A stretch of 64,000 bases of DNA from Sinorhizobium fredii USDA 257 (GTDB taxonomy: Bacteria; Pseudomonadota; Alphaproteobacteria; Rhizobiales; Rhizobiaceae). The position numbers and the translations under genes are program-made. Below the pieces are notes generated by a model, which worked only from the letters and a program-made list of their open reading frames with translations, ran no database searches and had not been told where the DNA came from. Location: NCBI RefSeq assembly GCF_000265205.3, contig NC_018000.1:744001-808000 (forward strand). The letters run 5' to 3'. Below, in pieces: positions 28,709 to 37,151 of the stretch (position 1 is its first letter; each line of letters starts with the position of its first letter).

Positions 28709-28754
28709 TGCCGAAAACTGTCCAACCGTCGGCTCTACTGTAGGTGCGACGATC

Positions 28755-29177
28755 TTACGCCGGTAGGCGCGTCTCGGCCTCGCCCTTGATTCTCCGGATC
28801 ATCGAACGCAGCCCGTTGGCGCGCTGCGACGAGAGATGTTCGATAAGGCCGATCTTGCCGAAGATATCGAGGGCATCGATTCTGGCGATCTCGGAGGCGC
28901 GCTTGCCCGAAAAGATCGCAAGCGCGATCGCCACTAGGCCACGGACGATATGCGCGTCCGATTCGCCATCGAAAGTCAGGACCGGATCATCCAGATCACC
29001 GGACGTATGGGTCGCCAGCCACACCTGGCTGGCGCAGCCCTGCACCTTGTTCTCGCTGGTCCTCCAGACCTCCGGCATTTCCGGCAGGCTTTTGCCCAGT
29101 TCGATGACGTAGCGGTAGCGGTCTTCCCATTCGTCGAGAAAGGCGAAATCGTCGATGATCTGGTCAAGTGAAACCAT
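28755..29177 (-). CDS. SufE family protein
   Basis: 140 aa cysteine-desulfurase partner that accepts persulfide sulfur from SufS for Fe-S cluster assembly. The acceptor is C48 in VQGCASQVWL, and the fold signature includes FAFLDEWEDRYRYVIELGK near the start and GLRSMIRRI near the end. It stands alone here, away from a suf operon, as is common in alphaproteobacteria. ggat precedes the ATG at moderate spacing. Confidence 0.9.
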   Translation of the reverse strand: MVSLDQIIDDFAFLDEWEDRYRYVIELGKSLPEMPEVWRTSENKVQGCASQVWLATHTSGDLDDPVLTFDGESDAHIVRGLVAIALAIFSGKRASEIARIDALDIFGKIGLIEHLSSQRANGLRSMIRRIKGEAETRLPA

Positions 29178-29412
29178 GGCTGATCCGTATGTGGCGCTCT
29201 TGCAATCGGCTGCGCCCTGTTTCCCTCCCGCACCAATCCAAGGCCGGGATCTCGTTCACCCTTCATATAGGGGATGCCGGCCGCAAAGAGAACAGCCTAT
29301 GGCTTCCGAGAAGATTTCATTCCGCGAAAGCTCGATAAATAATTCGCCGCGATATACTGAGCGTCTTCGCGGCGGCACAACTGGTAGTCGAGGCCTTCCG
29401 CAAGAACTGTCC

Positions 29413-29844
29413 TTATTTGGCAGGCGCCGTATGGGGATCGAGGCGTTTTTCCGGGACGGGGGTGCGTTCGAAAACCGGTATGGCTTCATTCGCAGGCTCT
29501 ACGGCAGAGAGGTTCTCGGCAGGCACCACGGTGCCGGTCATGACCTTGGCGTCGGGCGTTCCGGTCTCCGCAAATTGGCTGTCAAGAAACTCATAGGCGA
29601 TGCGCGCACCCTCCCGGGCACGATGGCCGAGGGCGACGAAGGTCTCGGCACCTTTCTCGCAGACGTCCGGCTTCTGGATGCAGATAGCACTTAGATAATG
29701 GAAGGCCTCGTTGGCGGCGGAGAAGGTGTCGCCGATCTCCACCTTCGGGCCGTTCTCCAGCTTGGCGCTGCTCGACGGGTCGAGGAAGGGCAGCAATACC
29801 AGCACAAGCGAAAACCAGAACGTCGCTTTTACGAGAAACCACAT
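29413..29844 (-). CDS. DUF5330-type exported/membrane protein
   Basis: 143 aa with an N-terminal hydrophobic segment (FLVKATFWFSLVLVLLPFLD) and the pattern AFHYLSAICIQKPDVCEKGAE, matching small rhizobial proteins grouped as DUF5330. Function unknown. Two cysteines in CIQKPDVC could form a disulfide, so the bulk is probably periplasmic. The start at 29844 begins at the hydrophobic segment with agagga upstream; the longer in-frame extension is basic and not family-like. Confidence 0.7.
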   Translation of the reverse strand: MWFLVKATFWFSLVLVLLPFLDPSSSAKLENGPKVEIGDTFSAANEAFHYLSAICIQKPDVCEKGAETFVALGHRAREGARIAYEFLDSQFAETGTPDAKVMTGTVVPAENLSAVEPANEAIPVFERTPVPEKRLDPHTAPAK

Positions 29845-30424
29845 GTTCTGCCCATCCTCTGTAAGGCCGCCTTCGCCTCCGGACTTCGAGCCGGATTTGA
29901 CGCTTTCGGCTGCCCGCTTTCGCCTACGCCTTTTGTCGCCTCGTGCCCAGTGGGTGCGTCGCTCCAATGTGGGCCCGTTCTGTCAGCGACGGTAGAACTG
30001 GAATCACAAGACGGCTTTTCCAGAAATGCTGGGATTCGGTTCAAATTTTATCGAACTGGCCGATTCTGAAATTGCCGGCGGGCGTTTGTCCGGCATTTTA
30101 ACGATCGCCGTTAAGGTTCGTGGCAAGCTGTGTGCCACCGGGCCCGAGCGGCTCGACACCGCCATCGGTACGCTCTGCCCAAATCGTTAACGGGAAGCGG
30201 AAAATCCACCAATATCCGCCGCTTACGCCCCGTTAACCACAAGAGACGAAGCTCGCCGGAATTGCTTCGAAATGGGATTTTTCGCCGGTTTCGTGGGCCC
30301 GCGCGGGCCCCCCGCTTATTCTTTCATTAAGTCGGGAATGCGAGATTCGGACCATCACGAGGCGGTCCGGTCTATCCGCTTGCGAATCGCGCAGGGACCG
30401 TAAGCCTGCCTCGCAAAAACAATA
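29845..30424. other. 580-base intergenic region between divergent genes
   Basis: Control region for the DUF5330 gene (minus) and the PAS kinase (plus). It holds three GTTAA half sites (about 30111, 30184, 30233; two are GTTAAC and one GTTAAGG), reminiscent of CtrA half sites but without a full TTAA-N7-TTAAC. A perfect 16-base palindrome GGGCCCGCGCGGGCCC lies at 30295-30310. No small gene or RNA gene is convincing. Confidence 0.5.
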
Positions 30425-32032
30425 ATGGTGGCAGGGCAAGGCGTGAGTGTATTGCGTAACATGGCTGGCAAATGGGCATCCCGCGTGGATGAAGCCGCTG
30501 CAGCGTGGTTGCCGCGCCGCCCGGATGGCCCCGTTGCGGAACGCTATGATTTTAAGAGACTACGCGCCGTGGCTGCAGTCTCCTTGACGGCCCTGCCGAT
30601 TGTGCCGCTCATCCTGTCGGCGGTTCTGCCGGTTTCCGTGGCACTGCCGGCGGGCACGGCGCTCTGGGCATCGGCCTCGTTGCTGGCGGCAGCCGCGAGC
30701 CTTGCGGCGCACAGGATGGTGCCGACATCCGCCGGGACGAAGCCGTCGGGCGTGACCGACCTGCCCGATCTTTCTGCGGCCTACGATCTCTTCGCCGGCC
30801 TCGTCACCATCCATGACCCGCGTGGGCACGTTCTGTCCGTTCATGGTCGCGATGCCGCCGATCACCTCAAGTTGCTGCGCGACCCTCGCGGATGCGGCTT
30901 TATTGAACAGATTCACGTATCCGACCGCATCAGCTTCCTGAAGGCGATCGATGCATTGCGCCAGGGCGGCGAGTGCTCGGCCGTCGACATTCGGCTCGAG
31001 CGCCCGTCGACTTCCGCCGATGGCGTGCAATTCGTGCACATGCGATGCGAGATGACGCCCCTTCGCGATGCCGAGGGGCGTCTGATGGCGATCATTGCTC
31101 AATCGCGCGATGTCTCGAACGAGGCTCGCCTGAGGGCGGAAGTCGCCGCCAAGGCCGCGCATGCGGAATCGGCCAATGACGCCAAGACGCGGTTCCTGGC
31201 GGCTGTGAGTCATGAGTTGCGCACGCCGCTGAATGCCATTCTCGGCTTTTCGGATGTCCTTTCCGGAGAGTATTTCGGCAGGCTGGAGAACGACCGGCAG
31301 CGCGAATATGTTTCCTTGATTAACCAGTCCGGCATGCATCTGCTTTCCGTCGTGAACACGATGCTCGACGTGAGCAAGATCGAGGCGGGCCGCTACGAGT
31401 TGGTGCCCGAGCCCTTCCGGGTAGCGGACGCGATCGCCGCTTGCGAAGCGATGCTGTCGCATCAGGCGCGCGAAAAGGGTGTGATGCTGGCAAGCCGCGT
31501 GACGCGGGCGGTCGGTGAAATCAACGCCGATCGGCGCGCTGTGCAACAGATCCTCATTAATCTCGTCGGCAATGCCGTGAAGTTCACCGACAAGGGCGGC
31601 CTCGTAACCATCGATGCGGAAGTCGACGGCGCGCTGCTGAAGTTGACCGTCAGCGATACCGGCATCGGTATTGCCGAAGATAAGCTGGAAATGCTCGGCC
31701 AACCTTTCGTCCAGATTCAAAATGACTATACGCGCCGCTACGAGGGCACCGGTCTCGGCCTGTCGCTGGTCAAGGGGCTCGTCGAACTGCATGGCGGCAG
31801 GATTTCCATCCGCAGTTCGGAAGGCGAGGGGACAGTAGTCGTGGTCACCATACCGCGGGACGGTACCGGAATTGACGAGCGCGAGCAGGTGAGCACGCGC
31901 GGGGCAGTGGAGTTTCCGCCGCGATTGAAGGGGCGCGACGAAACGGCGAGCGATTTGCGGCTGCAGACAGAGGCCTCCGAAGGAACAGTCAAGGAAAGGC
32001 GACATGGCGCCGCGCAAGCGAAAACAGCCTGA
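30425..32032 (+). CDS. Membrane PAS-domain sensor histidine kinase, DivJ/PleC-like HisKA type
   Basis: 535 aa. Two membrane helices lie at about residues 44-95, a PAS-like domain at about 115-240, then a HisKA helix with phosphoacceptor H263 (FLAAVSHELRTPLNAILGFS) and a HATPase with NAVKF, DTGIGI and GTGLGLSLVKGL. The HisKA sequence with GEYFGRL...YVSLINQSGMHLL resembles kinases of the DivJ/PleC/PdhS group that act on DivK, but this membership is inference. The last 29 bases overlap the peptidoglycan-binding gene, so the two are coupled. No clear ribosome site at the ATG; a GTG at codon 7 is an alternative. Confidence 0.85.
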   Translation: MVAGQGVSVLRNMAGKWASRVDEAAAAWLPRRPDGPVAERYDFKRLRAVAAVSLTALPIVPLILSAVLPVSVALPAGTALWASASLLAAAASLAAHRMVPTSAGTKPSGVTDLPDLSAAYDLFAGLVTIHDPRGHVLSVHGRDAADHLKLLRDPRGCGFIEQIHVSDRISFLKAIDALRQGGECSAVDIRLERPSTSADGVQFVHMRCEMTPLRDAEGRLMAIIAQSRDVSNEARLRAEVAAKAAHAESANDAKTRFLAAVSHELRTPLNAILGFSDVLSGEYFGRLENDRQREYVSLINQSGMHLLSVVNTMLDVSKIEAGRYELVPEPFRVADAIAACEAMLSHQAREKGVMLASRVTRAVGEINADRRAVQQILINLVGNAVKFTDKGGLVTIDAEVDGALLKLTVSDTGIGIAEDKLEMLGQPFVQIQNDYTRRYEGTGLGLSLVKGLVELHGGRISIRSSEGEGTVVVVTIPRDGTGIDEREQVSTRGAVEFPPRLKGRDETASDLRLQTEASEGTVKERRHGAAQAKTA

Positions 32033-32984
32033 GCGGAAACGGGGCGGCCGGCCACGGCCGGGCATCGCGTTGCGCGGACTGGCGCTCGCGGGCCAGGGCC
32101 TCGGACGTTGCGCTGTGCTTGCCGGCCGGTTGATCGTGCACCACCCGGTGGGAGCCGGCGGGTTGGCAACTTTCGCCGTTGTTTTCAGCTTCGTGGCGGC
32201 GAACGCCATGTGGTATCAGCACGGCAACCATCCCTCGCCGCTGTTGCGCACCCGAGTTCCCCTGGTGGGTCCCGAGGTTGCCGAGCGTTTGGCCGCCGCC
32301 AATGGCGAGGCCGTCGAGCCGCGCAAGGTGACGACCTTCGTGATCGAGCGCGAAGGCGAGACCAAGTCGGTACAGGTCAAGGACACGGTCGGCGAAAGGG
32401 AATCGTCCGAGCAACGCATGCCGCGGTCCCCCGAATCCGTGTCGGACGTGGGCGCTGCCCTTCCACCACCGGCACTCGTCGCCGATGTCCAGAAGGAGCT
32501 TGCCCGGCTTGGTCTTTATGTCGGCACGCCGGACGGCCGCAGCGGTCCAAAGACCGAATCCGCTATCCTTCGCTTCGAAAAGCGCGCCGGTCGCAGCGAG
32601 ACCGGCTTGGCCAGCGTCGATCTCCTTCAAGCGCTCCGTGCAGCGCCGGGCTCGGAGATGGCCATTGTAGCGCCGGACAATCGGCCCTATTCCGACCCGA
32701 AATCGACGCCCGCCGAAGTCGATCCCGTCGCCGCCGCAATCCGAACGGCGGAAGAGGATGCAACGCTTACTCCGCGCGCCGAAATTCCGGTATCGAGCGA
32801 ATTGGTCATGAATATCCAAAAGGGGCTGAGCAATCTCGCTTACGCGGATATCGTCGTCGACGGTGTAGCCGGCGATCAGACACGGGCGGCGATCCGTCAT
32901 TTCGAGAAGCACTACCGGCTTCCGCAGACCGGCGAACCGAATGGCAAGGTTCTCGATAAACTTAAGGAAATCGGCGCGCTCTAG
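32004..32984 (+). CDS. Membrane protein with two peptidoglycan-binding domains
   Basis: 326 aa. A basic cytosolic N-terminus (about 45 residues, MAPRKRKQPERKRGG) leads to one membrane helix (about 50-66). The periplasmic part has two PG_binding_1-like repeats: VADVQKELARLGLYVGTPDGRSG (about 155-215) and VMNIQKGLSNLAYADIVVDGVAG (about 268-325). Presumably tethers to cell wall. It overlaps the upstream sensor kinase gene by 29 bases, an arrangement suggesting that the kinase and the wall-binding protein work in one envelope-linked process. Confidence 0.82.
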   Translation: MAPRKRKQPERKRGGRPRPGIALRGLALAGQGLGRCAVLAGRLIVHHPVGAGGLATFAVVFSFVAANAMWYQHGNHPSPLLRTRVPLVGPEVAERLAAANGEAVEPRKVTTFVIEREGETKSVQVKDTVGERESSEQRMPRSPESVSDVGAALPPPALVADVQKELARLGLYVGTPDGRSGPKTESAILRFEKRAGRSETGLASVDLLQALRAAPGSEMAIVAPDNRPYSDPKSTPAEVDPVAAAIRTAEEDATLTPRAEIPVSSELVMNIQKGLSNLAYADIVVDGVAGDQTRAAIRHFEKHYRLPQTGEPNGKVLDKLKEIGAL

Positions 32985-33064
32985 GCAATCGCCGAGAAGC
33001 CGTGCGACGATCTCCCCCGGGACGGTCATTTGCATATCGATCATCGCGCGTGTATCTGCCTGGA

Positions 33065-33415
33065 ATGCGCGTCAAAACCCATATCTTCGTCGCTTCGCTC
33101 CTGCGCCGCGTTTTCGCGAGCGGCGGTTATGCGGCGGTGCTGCGCAAGGGAGCGGAAGAGGCCGGGGCGATCTTCATTCGCCACCGCACCCGCTTGGGGA
33201 CCGAGACGCTCTATGCGCCGGCGCCGCAGAGCTTCTTCGAGGAGGAGGGCGAAAGCATCCGCAAGTTCGAACTCCGGCTGCGGGACGCGGAGGCGGAAAA
33301 TGTCGACGGCGCTCTCTCGTCCGAGATCCGCTTCGACCCGGATTGCTGGATCGTCGAGATCGAACTCGACGATTGCAGCGATCTGTTGCATGTCGTCACT
33401 GACCCCGGCCGCTGA
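33065..33415 (+). CDS. DUF1491 family protein
   Basis: 116 aa cytosolic protein of the alphaproteobacterial DUF1491 family, function unknown. Characteristic sequence: MRVKTHIFVASLLRRVFASGG, then GAEEAGAIFIRHR and the C-terminal DPDCWIVEIELDD. The ATG at 33065 begins the conserved part; a GTG at 33050 is possible. Stands 80 bases after the peptidoglycan-binding gene on the same strand and may share its transcript. Confidence 0.8.
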   Translation: MRVKTHIFVASLLRRVFASGGYAAVLRKGAEEAGAIFIRHRTRLGTETLYAPAPQSFFEEEGESIRKFELRLRDAEAENVDGALSSEIRFDPDCWIVEIELDDCSDLLHVVTDPGR

Positions 33416-33461
33416 GTCTGCGGCCCGGAAGACATATGGCGCTGAATAGGCGGCGGCGTTG

Positions 33462-34439
33462 TTATTTTCGTCCAATCGTCCGCTTGGGCTGTGCCGCACC
33501 CGCGGTGGCGCCGGCCGCACGGGCCTCCTGCAGACGCGAATCGCGTGCCCGATTCTCGGCGAAATTGGTCTCGTGCCGGTTCGGCCTTACCTCTCCGTCG
33601 GCGCGCAGCCAGGATTCCACGCGCTCGACGCTTGTCTTCCGGTCGATGCTCCTGATCAGCGCCTCGGCATGATCGCCTGAGCCAAGCCTATCGGAAAGAT
33701 GTGGGTAGAGAGCCACAAGCAGGGCGTGCAGGTCCCGGCCCGGGAAGTCGATCGCCGCGAGTGTGACGGCGAGCTGCTGGCCGGAAACGTCCAGGAGGAT
33801 TCTCTCAGCAAGCGCGCGGCTCGCCGCCAGGGCGTCGGCAAGAGCCGTCGCAAAGAGGACCGCTTCGTTGTTGCGGGCAAACCGCAAGAGCAGCGCCTGA
33901 TGGAGCTCGTCGATCGGCTGGAGGCGTGCGCCCTCGGGGAGAGGTCTGGACCCGGCGCGCGCCAGCGTCCTGATCTCCTCGCGCAGCGTGTTTTCGCGCG
34001 CCAGGCGCTCGGAGGATGGATGATCGTCGGCCGTTGCCGTTTCGGTCGGGGCGGCCGCAACGGAAATGTCGCCGCGCGGCGCGGCGGCGGTGAACTGGTG
34101 GTGCTCGACAAGCGCGTTGACGATCGCCGGTGAAAGATCCTCCCGGTGCGCGATCGCATTGGCATGGGCGGGGCCCTGCTGGCGGATTATCGACATCAGG
34201 GTCCGATCGGGGATCGCTTTCGACCGGGTGAGAAAGATCGCGGCAATCGAGATCGGCATGCTGCCGATCAGCAGCGCCACCGATTCGGGCACATGGGCGC
34301 ATTGCGACAGGGCGGCCGCCGCCTGCCGGCGCGCTTCGTTGCTGGAACCGAGGAAAAGCGGTTCGAAGAGTTCGGCAAACTGCTTCAGGTCGGACTTGCG
34401 CGGAACGCGAAGGCTCTCGAAGCCGGTGACGGTCGCCAT
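33462..34439 (-). CDS. DUF2336 domain protein
   Basis: 325 aa cytosolic helical-repeat-like protein with a DUF2336 region (SDLKQFAELFEPLFLGSSNEARRQAAAALSQC, then VALLIGSMPISIAAIFL, LSPAIVNALVEH). Function unknown; members occur in alphaproteobacteria, in Caulobacter relatives some affect PHB granules or signalling. The C-terminal 40 residues are Arg/Ala-rich. The start at 34439 is chosen by an aagga site and the domain; longer extension is not conserved in appearance. Convergent with DUF1491. Confidence 0.75.
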   Translation of the reverse strand: MATVTGFESLRVPRKSDLKQFAELFEPLFLGSSNEARRQAAAALSQCAHVPESVALLIGSMPISIAAIFLTRSKAIPDRTLMSIIRQQGPAHANAIAHREDLSPAIVNALVEHHQFTAAAPRGDISVAAAPTETATADDHPSSERLARENTLREEIRTLARAGSRPLPEGARLQPIDELHQALLLRFARNNEAVLFATALADALAASRALAERILLDVSGQQLAVTLAAIDFPGRDLHALLVALYPHLSDRLGSGDHAEALIRSIDRKTSVERVESWLRADGEVRPNRHETNFAENRARDSRLQEARAAGATAGAAQPKRTIGRK

Positions 34440-34793
34440 CAGCACGACGTCCTTCAGCCGGCCCGTCTGCGGCCTTTCCAACTCACGAAAGCGGTTCGTC
34501 ACGACAAATCCCAGATGCAAAAAGCGTGACGCCATTGCCGATGGCTCGGAACGGCACACGTCTCAAAAAATAGATCGAAAACGTTAGCGTAGCATTAACT
34601 ATGGCCCCTGAGGCTTTATTCAGGCTTGCGGCATCGGCGTGACGCACGATCGCCAGCGGACGTCATCATGGCGGCGTGACGAGACCCAGCCTTAAAAAAC
34701 TCCACATGCGGCCCTATTGCTTGTTTCGACGGTGAAGGGCGATTTGGCCCGCCGAAGCAGAGGGCCATTGGCCTTCCGATGGGAGAAGTATCT
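34440..34793. other. Intergenic region between divergent DUF2336 and SH3 genes
   Basis: 354 bases. It holds a CtrA-like site (listed) and AT-rich spots such as ctcaaaaaatagatcg near 34563. No small gene was convincing. Confidence 0.5.
34584..34599 (+). promoter_or_regulatory. CtrA-like site (TTAG-N7-TTAAC)
   Basis: TTAGCGTAGCATTAAC differs at one base from the CtrA consensus TTAA-N7-TTAAC. It lies 195 bases upstream of the SH3-domain gene and 145 bases upstream of the DUF2336 gene. Confidence 0.4.
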
Positions 34794-35582
34794 GTGAAGA
34801 AAGCGTTCTTGCGGGCGGCTGCTGTTTGTGCGCTCTCGCTCATGCCGTTCGTTGCCGAAGCTGCGGAGGGCTTTGCCACCGCCAATGTCAACATGCGCTC
34901 AGGCCCGAGTACCCGTTATCCCGCGGTCACCATTATTCCGGCAGGTGAAGCGGTGGAAATCCACGGATGCCTGGCCGACAGACCCTGGTGCGACGTTTCC
35001 TTCTATGACGGACGCGGATGGGTCGCCGGGCAATATGTCCAGGCGCTCTACCGCAGCAATCGGGTCTACCTCGAGCCGGAATATTATCGGCCGCTCGGGA
35101 TTCCGACGGTCGTCTTCGAATTCGATCGCTATTGGGACCGCAACTATAGGGGACGCGATTTCTATCGTGACCGCGACCGCTGGCGCCGCGGACCCGATTG
35201 GGCCGAGGAACGCGACTGGCAGCGGCAGCGCGAAGAGCCGCGCCGCGAATGGCAGCGCAGGCAGGCGACGGAACGCGAGGAATGGGAGCGCGAGCCGGAG
35301 CGCCGCGAATGGGAACGCCAGCAGGCCAGAGAACGGCAACGGGCCACAGAGCGCCAAGAGGCGAGAGAACGCCAGCAATGGCAGCGCGAGCGGGAACGCG
35401 AGCATCGGGACTGGCGGGACCGTCGCCGCGATGACGAGCGGCAGGAAGGCGGTTCCGCCGAGAACTATCAAGGTGCTCGCAAGGAAGAGCGGGCGCGCCA
35501 ACTTCGTGAGCTGCGACGGGACGGTGAAGTCAGAACGGTTCCGAAGTGCGTTTTCAACGATTTCGCCTGTGAAAACGACTGA
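34794..35582 (+). CDS. Secreted SH3-domain protein with charged low-complexity tail
   Basis: 262 aa. Signal peptide (VKKAFLRAAAVCALSLMPF, cleaved after AEA), then a bacterial SH3 domain at about 25-80 (ATANVNMRSGPSTRYPAV, GCLADRPWCDVSFYDGRGWV). Residues 110-230 are almost only R, E, W, Q and D with irregular EW/RE/QQ repeats (for example REEWEREPERREWERQQ), likely a long helix. The last 20 residues hold two cysteines (PKCVFNDFACEND). Start is GTG 34794 with gggagaag in front. Probably binds the cell wall; the tail's role is unknown. Confidence 0.82.
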   Translation: MKKAFLRAAAVCALSLMPFVAEAAEGFATANVNMRSGPSTRYPAVTIIPAGEAVEIHGCLADRPWCDVSFYDGRGWVAGQYVQALYRSNRVYLEPEYYRPLGIPTVVFEFDRYWDRNYRGRDFYRDRDRWRRGPDWAEERDWQRQREEPRREWQRRQATEREEWEREPERREWERQQARERQRATERQEARERQQWQREREREHRDWRDRRRDDERQEGGSAENYQGARKEERARQLRELRRDGEVRTVPKCVFNDFACEND

Positions 35583-35768
35583 CGCACTGTGCTTTCCGGG
35601 AGCGGCCCGGCACCGTCGCGCGAGCGATAGCGGCCCCTCCGATCATGGTTGCGCGAAGGCGGGAGGCGATTTGCCGCCCCCTTTTTCTTGTCTGCATTGG
35701 CGAAGCTTTGCGGGAACCAAACCTTGTTCGAGGCGTTGATTTCGCGCGAAAGGTAAGGAGCGGAGACA

Positions 35769-36053
35769 ATGGCGGAAAAGAAGCTGGCAGCGGTGGGCGC
35801 CGATATGGACACGGAAAAGACCGCGGCGGACACCCAGGTGGAATTGCAGACCCAGGTCGCGGAGTTGAGGTCTGAGATCGTAAGGCTGACGGAAACGGTT
35901 TCGGCCATCGGCAGCGGCGCCAAGGCGGTCGTGCAGGGGGAAGCGGAACTGATGACGGAACGGCTCAGGGAGCGTGTTCGCGATGATCCGATCTCGACGC
36001 TGCTGACCGTCGCGGGCGTCGCGTTCCTCGTCGGCCTGTTCGCGAGGCGCTGA
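35769..36053 (+). CDS. DUF883-type (ElaB/YqjD-like) membrane-anchored protein
   Basis: 94 aa. A coiled-coil region (about 20-70, VELQTQVAELRSEIVRLTETVS) is followed by RERVRDDPISTLLTVAGVAFLVGLFARR, the C-terminal membrane anchor typical of ElaB/YqjD. E. coli relatives bind stationary-phase ribosomes at the membrane. Strong taaggagcggagaca ribosome site. Confidence 0.85.
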   Translation: MAEKKLAAVGADMDTEKTAADTQVELQTQVAELRSEIVRLTETVSAIGSGAKAVVQGEAELMTERLRERVRDDPISTLLTVAGVAFLVGLFARR

Positions 36054-36124
36054 AGGCTCTTTGGCGCGCCTTCAAATACCACCAGAATTGGGTATTGCGC
36101 TTGGTTAACGGGCCGTGATCTGGA

Positions 36125-36140
36125 TTAAGAAAGAGTTAAC
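36125..36140 (+). promoter_or_regulatory. CtrA consensus site (TTAA-N7-TTAAC)
   Basis: TTAAGAAAGAGTTAAC is a perfect match to the CtrA binding consensus, with another GTTAAC at 36104-36109. It lies about 200 bases upstream of the small 56 aa gene and 70 bases past the DUF883-type gene. Confidence 0.6.
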
Positions 36141-36343
36141 CTAACCAGGCTATGGCTCAATCGAAGCGAGCCCGCTATTATTGGTTCGGATCTGATGTGC
36201 ATTGAAACTGGAAATCCGGGTAACCGGAAGAAGGAGTGAGTTGAGAACGGCGCGTCTGTCCGGGCCTTCCGGGAATGCGCCAGCCCGCAATCGGGCAGGG
36301 TGAAATCTGTGTTCATCCGTCTCATGGAAGTATGGAGACGAGC

Positions 36344-36514
36344 ATGGCAGACGTAATCAGATTGCAGGACCGCAAGGTCAAGATGCCGCGACGGCGGCCC
36401 GTCACCGCGGGCGGTGCCAAGGTGTTGTTCTTTACGGGCATCCGTTACGAGCGCCTCGACGGCCGCGGCCCGCAGCCAAGCGCTCCGACAGGGCGGCAGG
36501 TCAAGAAGCAGTAG
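36344..36514 (+). CDS. Small conserved-looking basic protein (56 aa)
   Basis: 56 aa, basic (KVKMPRRRPVTAGGAKVLFFTGIRYERL). A ggagacgagc ribosome site supports the ATG at 36344. The sequence GGAKVLFFTGIRYERLD has the look of a conserved small rhizobial unknown, with no membrane segment or cysteine. A perfect CtrA site sits about 200 bases upstream. Function unknown. Confidence 0.65.
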   Translation: MADVIRLQDRKVKMPRRRPVTAGGAKVLFFTGIRYERLDGRGPQPSAPTGRQVKKQ

Positions 36515-36602
36515 CCGGCCCGCGTATTCGGCTGCAAGCCGCGGGTTGGCCGATGCTCTCCGCTGCGCGGCTCATTCGGCTCTCTAACTCCCTACATTCT
36601 TG

Positions 36603-37151
36603 TCACTGGCGCCGGAATGGCGCGCAGCTCGAGTCCGTCAGGAAATCGCGGACCTGCTCCTCGAAACTGTTAAGCGGCGCCAGGGCGCGCAGGACCGCAT
36701 AGCCCTCCTCGTCCTTCATCTCGATCATGATCGCTTGGGCGAGCGCTTCCGGCGGCGACTTGCGCAGCTCGACCAACTGGATCGGCGTCGCGACGACCAG
36801 ATCGAGATCTCCATTGACGGCGGTCTGATCGTTCATGCTGAAGACTTCGTTCGACCCGCTGTCGAAGATCGAAAGCGACCAGAAAGGTACGGAACCACGC
36901 GCAATGAAACGCGCCGGCGCATCCGCGACGGAGAAGTTGCAAACGGCGGTGCGTAGAAAAGGGTCGCTATTGTCCAGTCCAGTCGGACCGGGCTCGGCCG
37001 TGAGCGGAAAGAAACTGTCCATCTCGAGAAGACCGAGGATACGCGTATAGGCGTCCCGGCCGGTGAACCGCGGCAGGGCAAGGACGATGACTATATGCAG
37101 GAGAGCGGCGCCGACGAGCCCGACGAGAAAGGTGAACAGCGCCCTACGCAT
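36603..37151 (-). CDS. DUF1254-type membrane-anchored protein
   Basis: 182 aa. N-terminal anchor (RALFTFLVGLVGAALLHIVIVLALP), then GRDAYTRILGLLEMDSFFPL, NSDPFLRTAVCNFSVADAPA and PFWSLSIFDSGSNEVFSMND, matching rhizobial DUF1254 proteins. It overlaps the upstream DUF1214-type gene by 8 bases, so the pair is co-translated. Together they correspond to the two domains that elsewhere form one DUF1254-DUF1214 protein. Function unknown. Confidence 0.8.
   Translation of the reverse strand: MRRALFTFLVGLVGAALLHIVIVLALPRFTGRDAYTRILGLLEMDSFFPLTAEPGPTGLDNSDPFLRTAVCNFSVADAPARFIARGSVPFWSLSIFDSGSNEVFSMNDQTAVNGDLDLVVATPIQLVELRKSPPEALAQAIMIEMKDEEGYAVLRALAPLNSFEEQVRDFLTDSSCAPFRRQ

Noticed and set aside
30050..30240. 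CtrA full site before the PAS kinase
   Set aside because: Only GTTAA half sites are present; none has a TTAA partner at seven bases.
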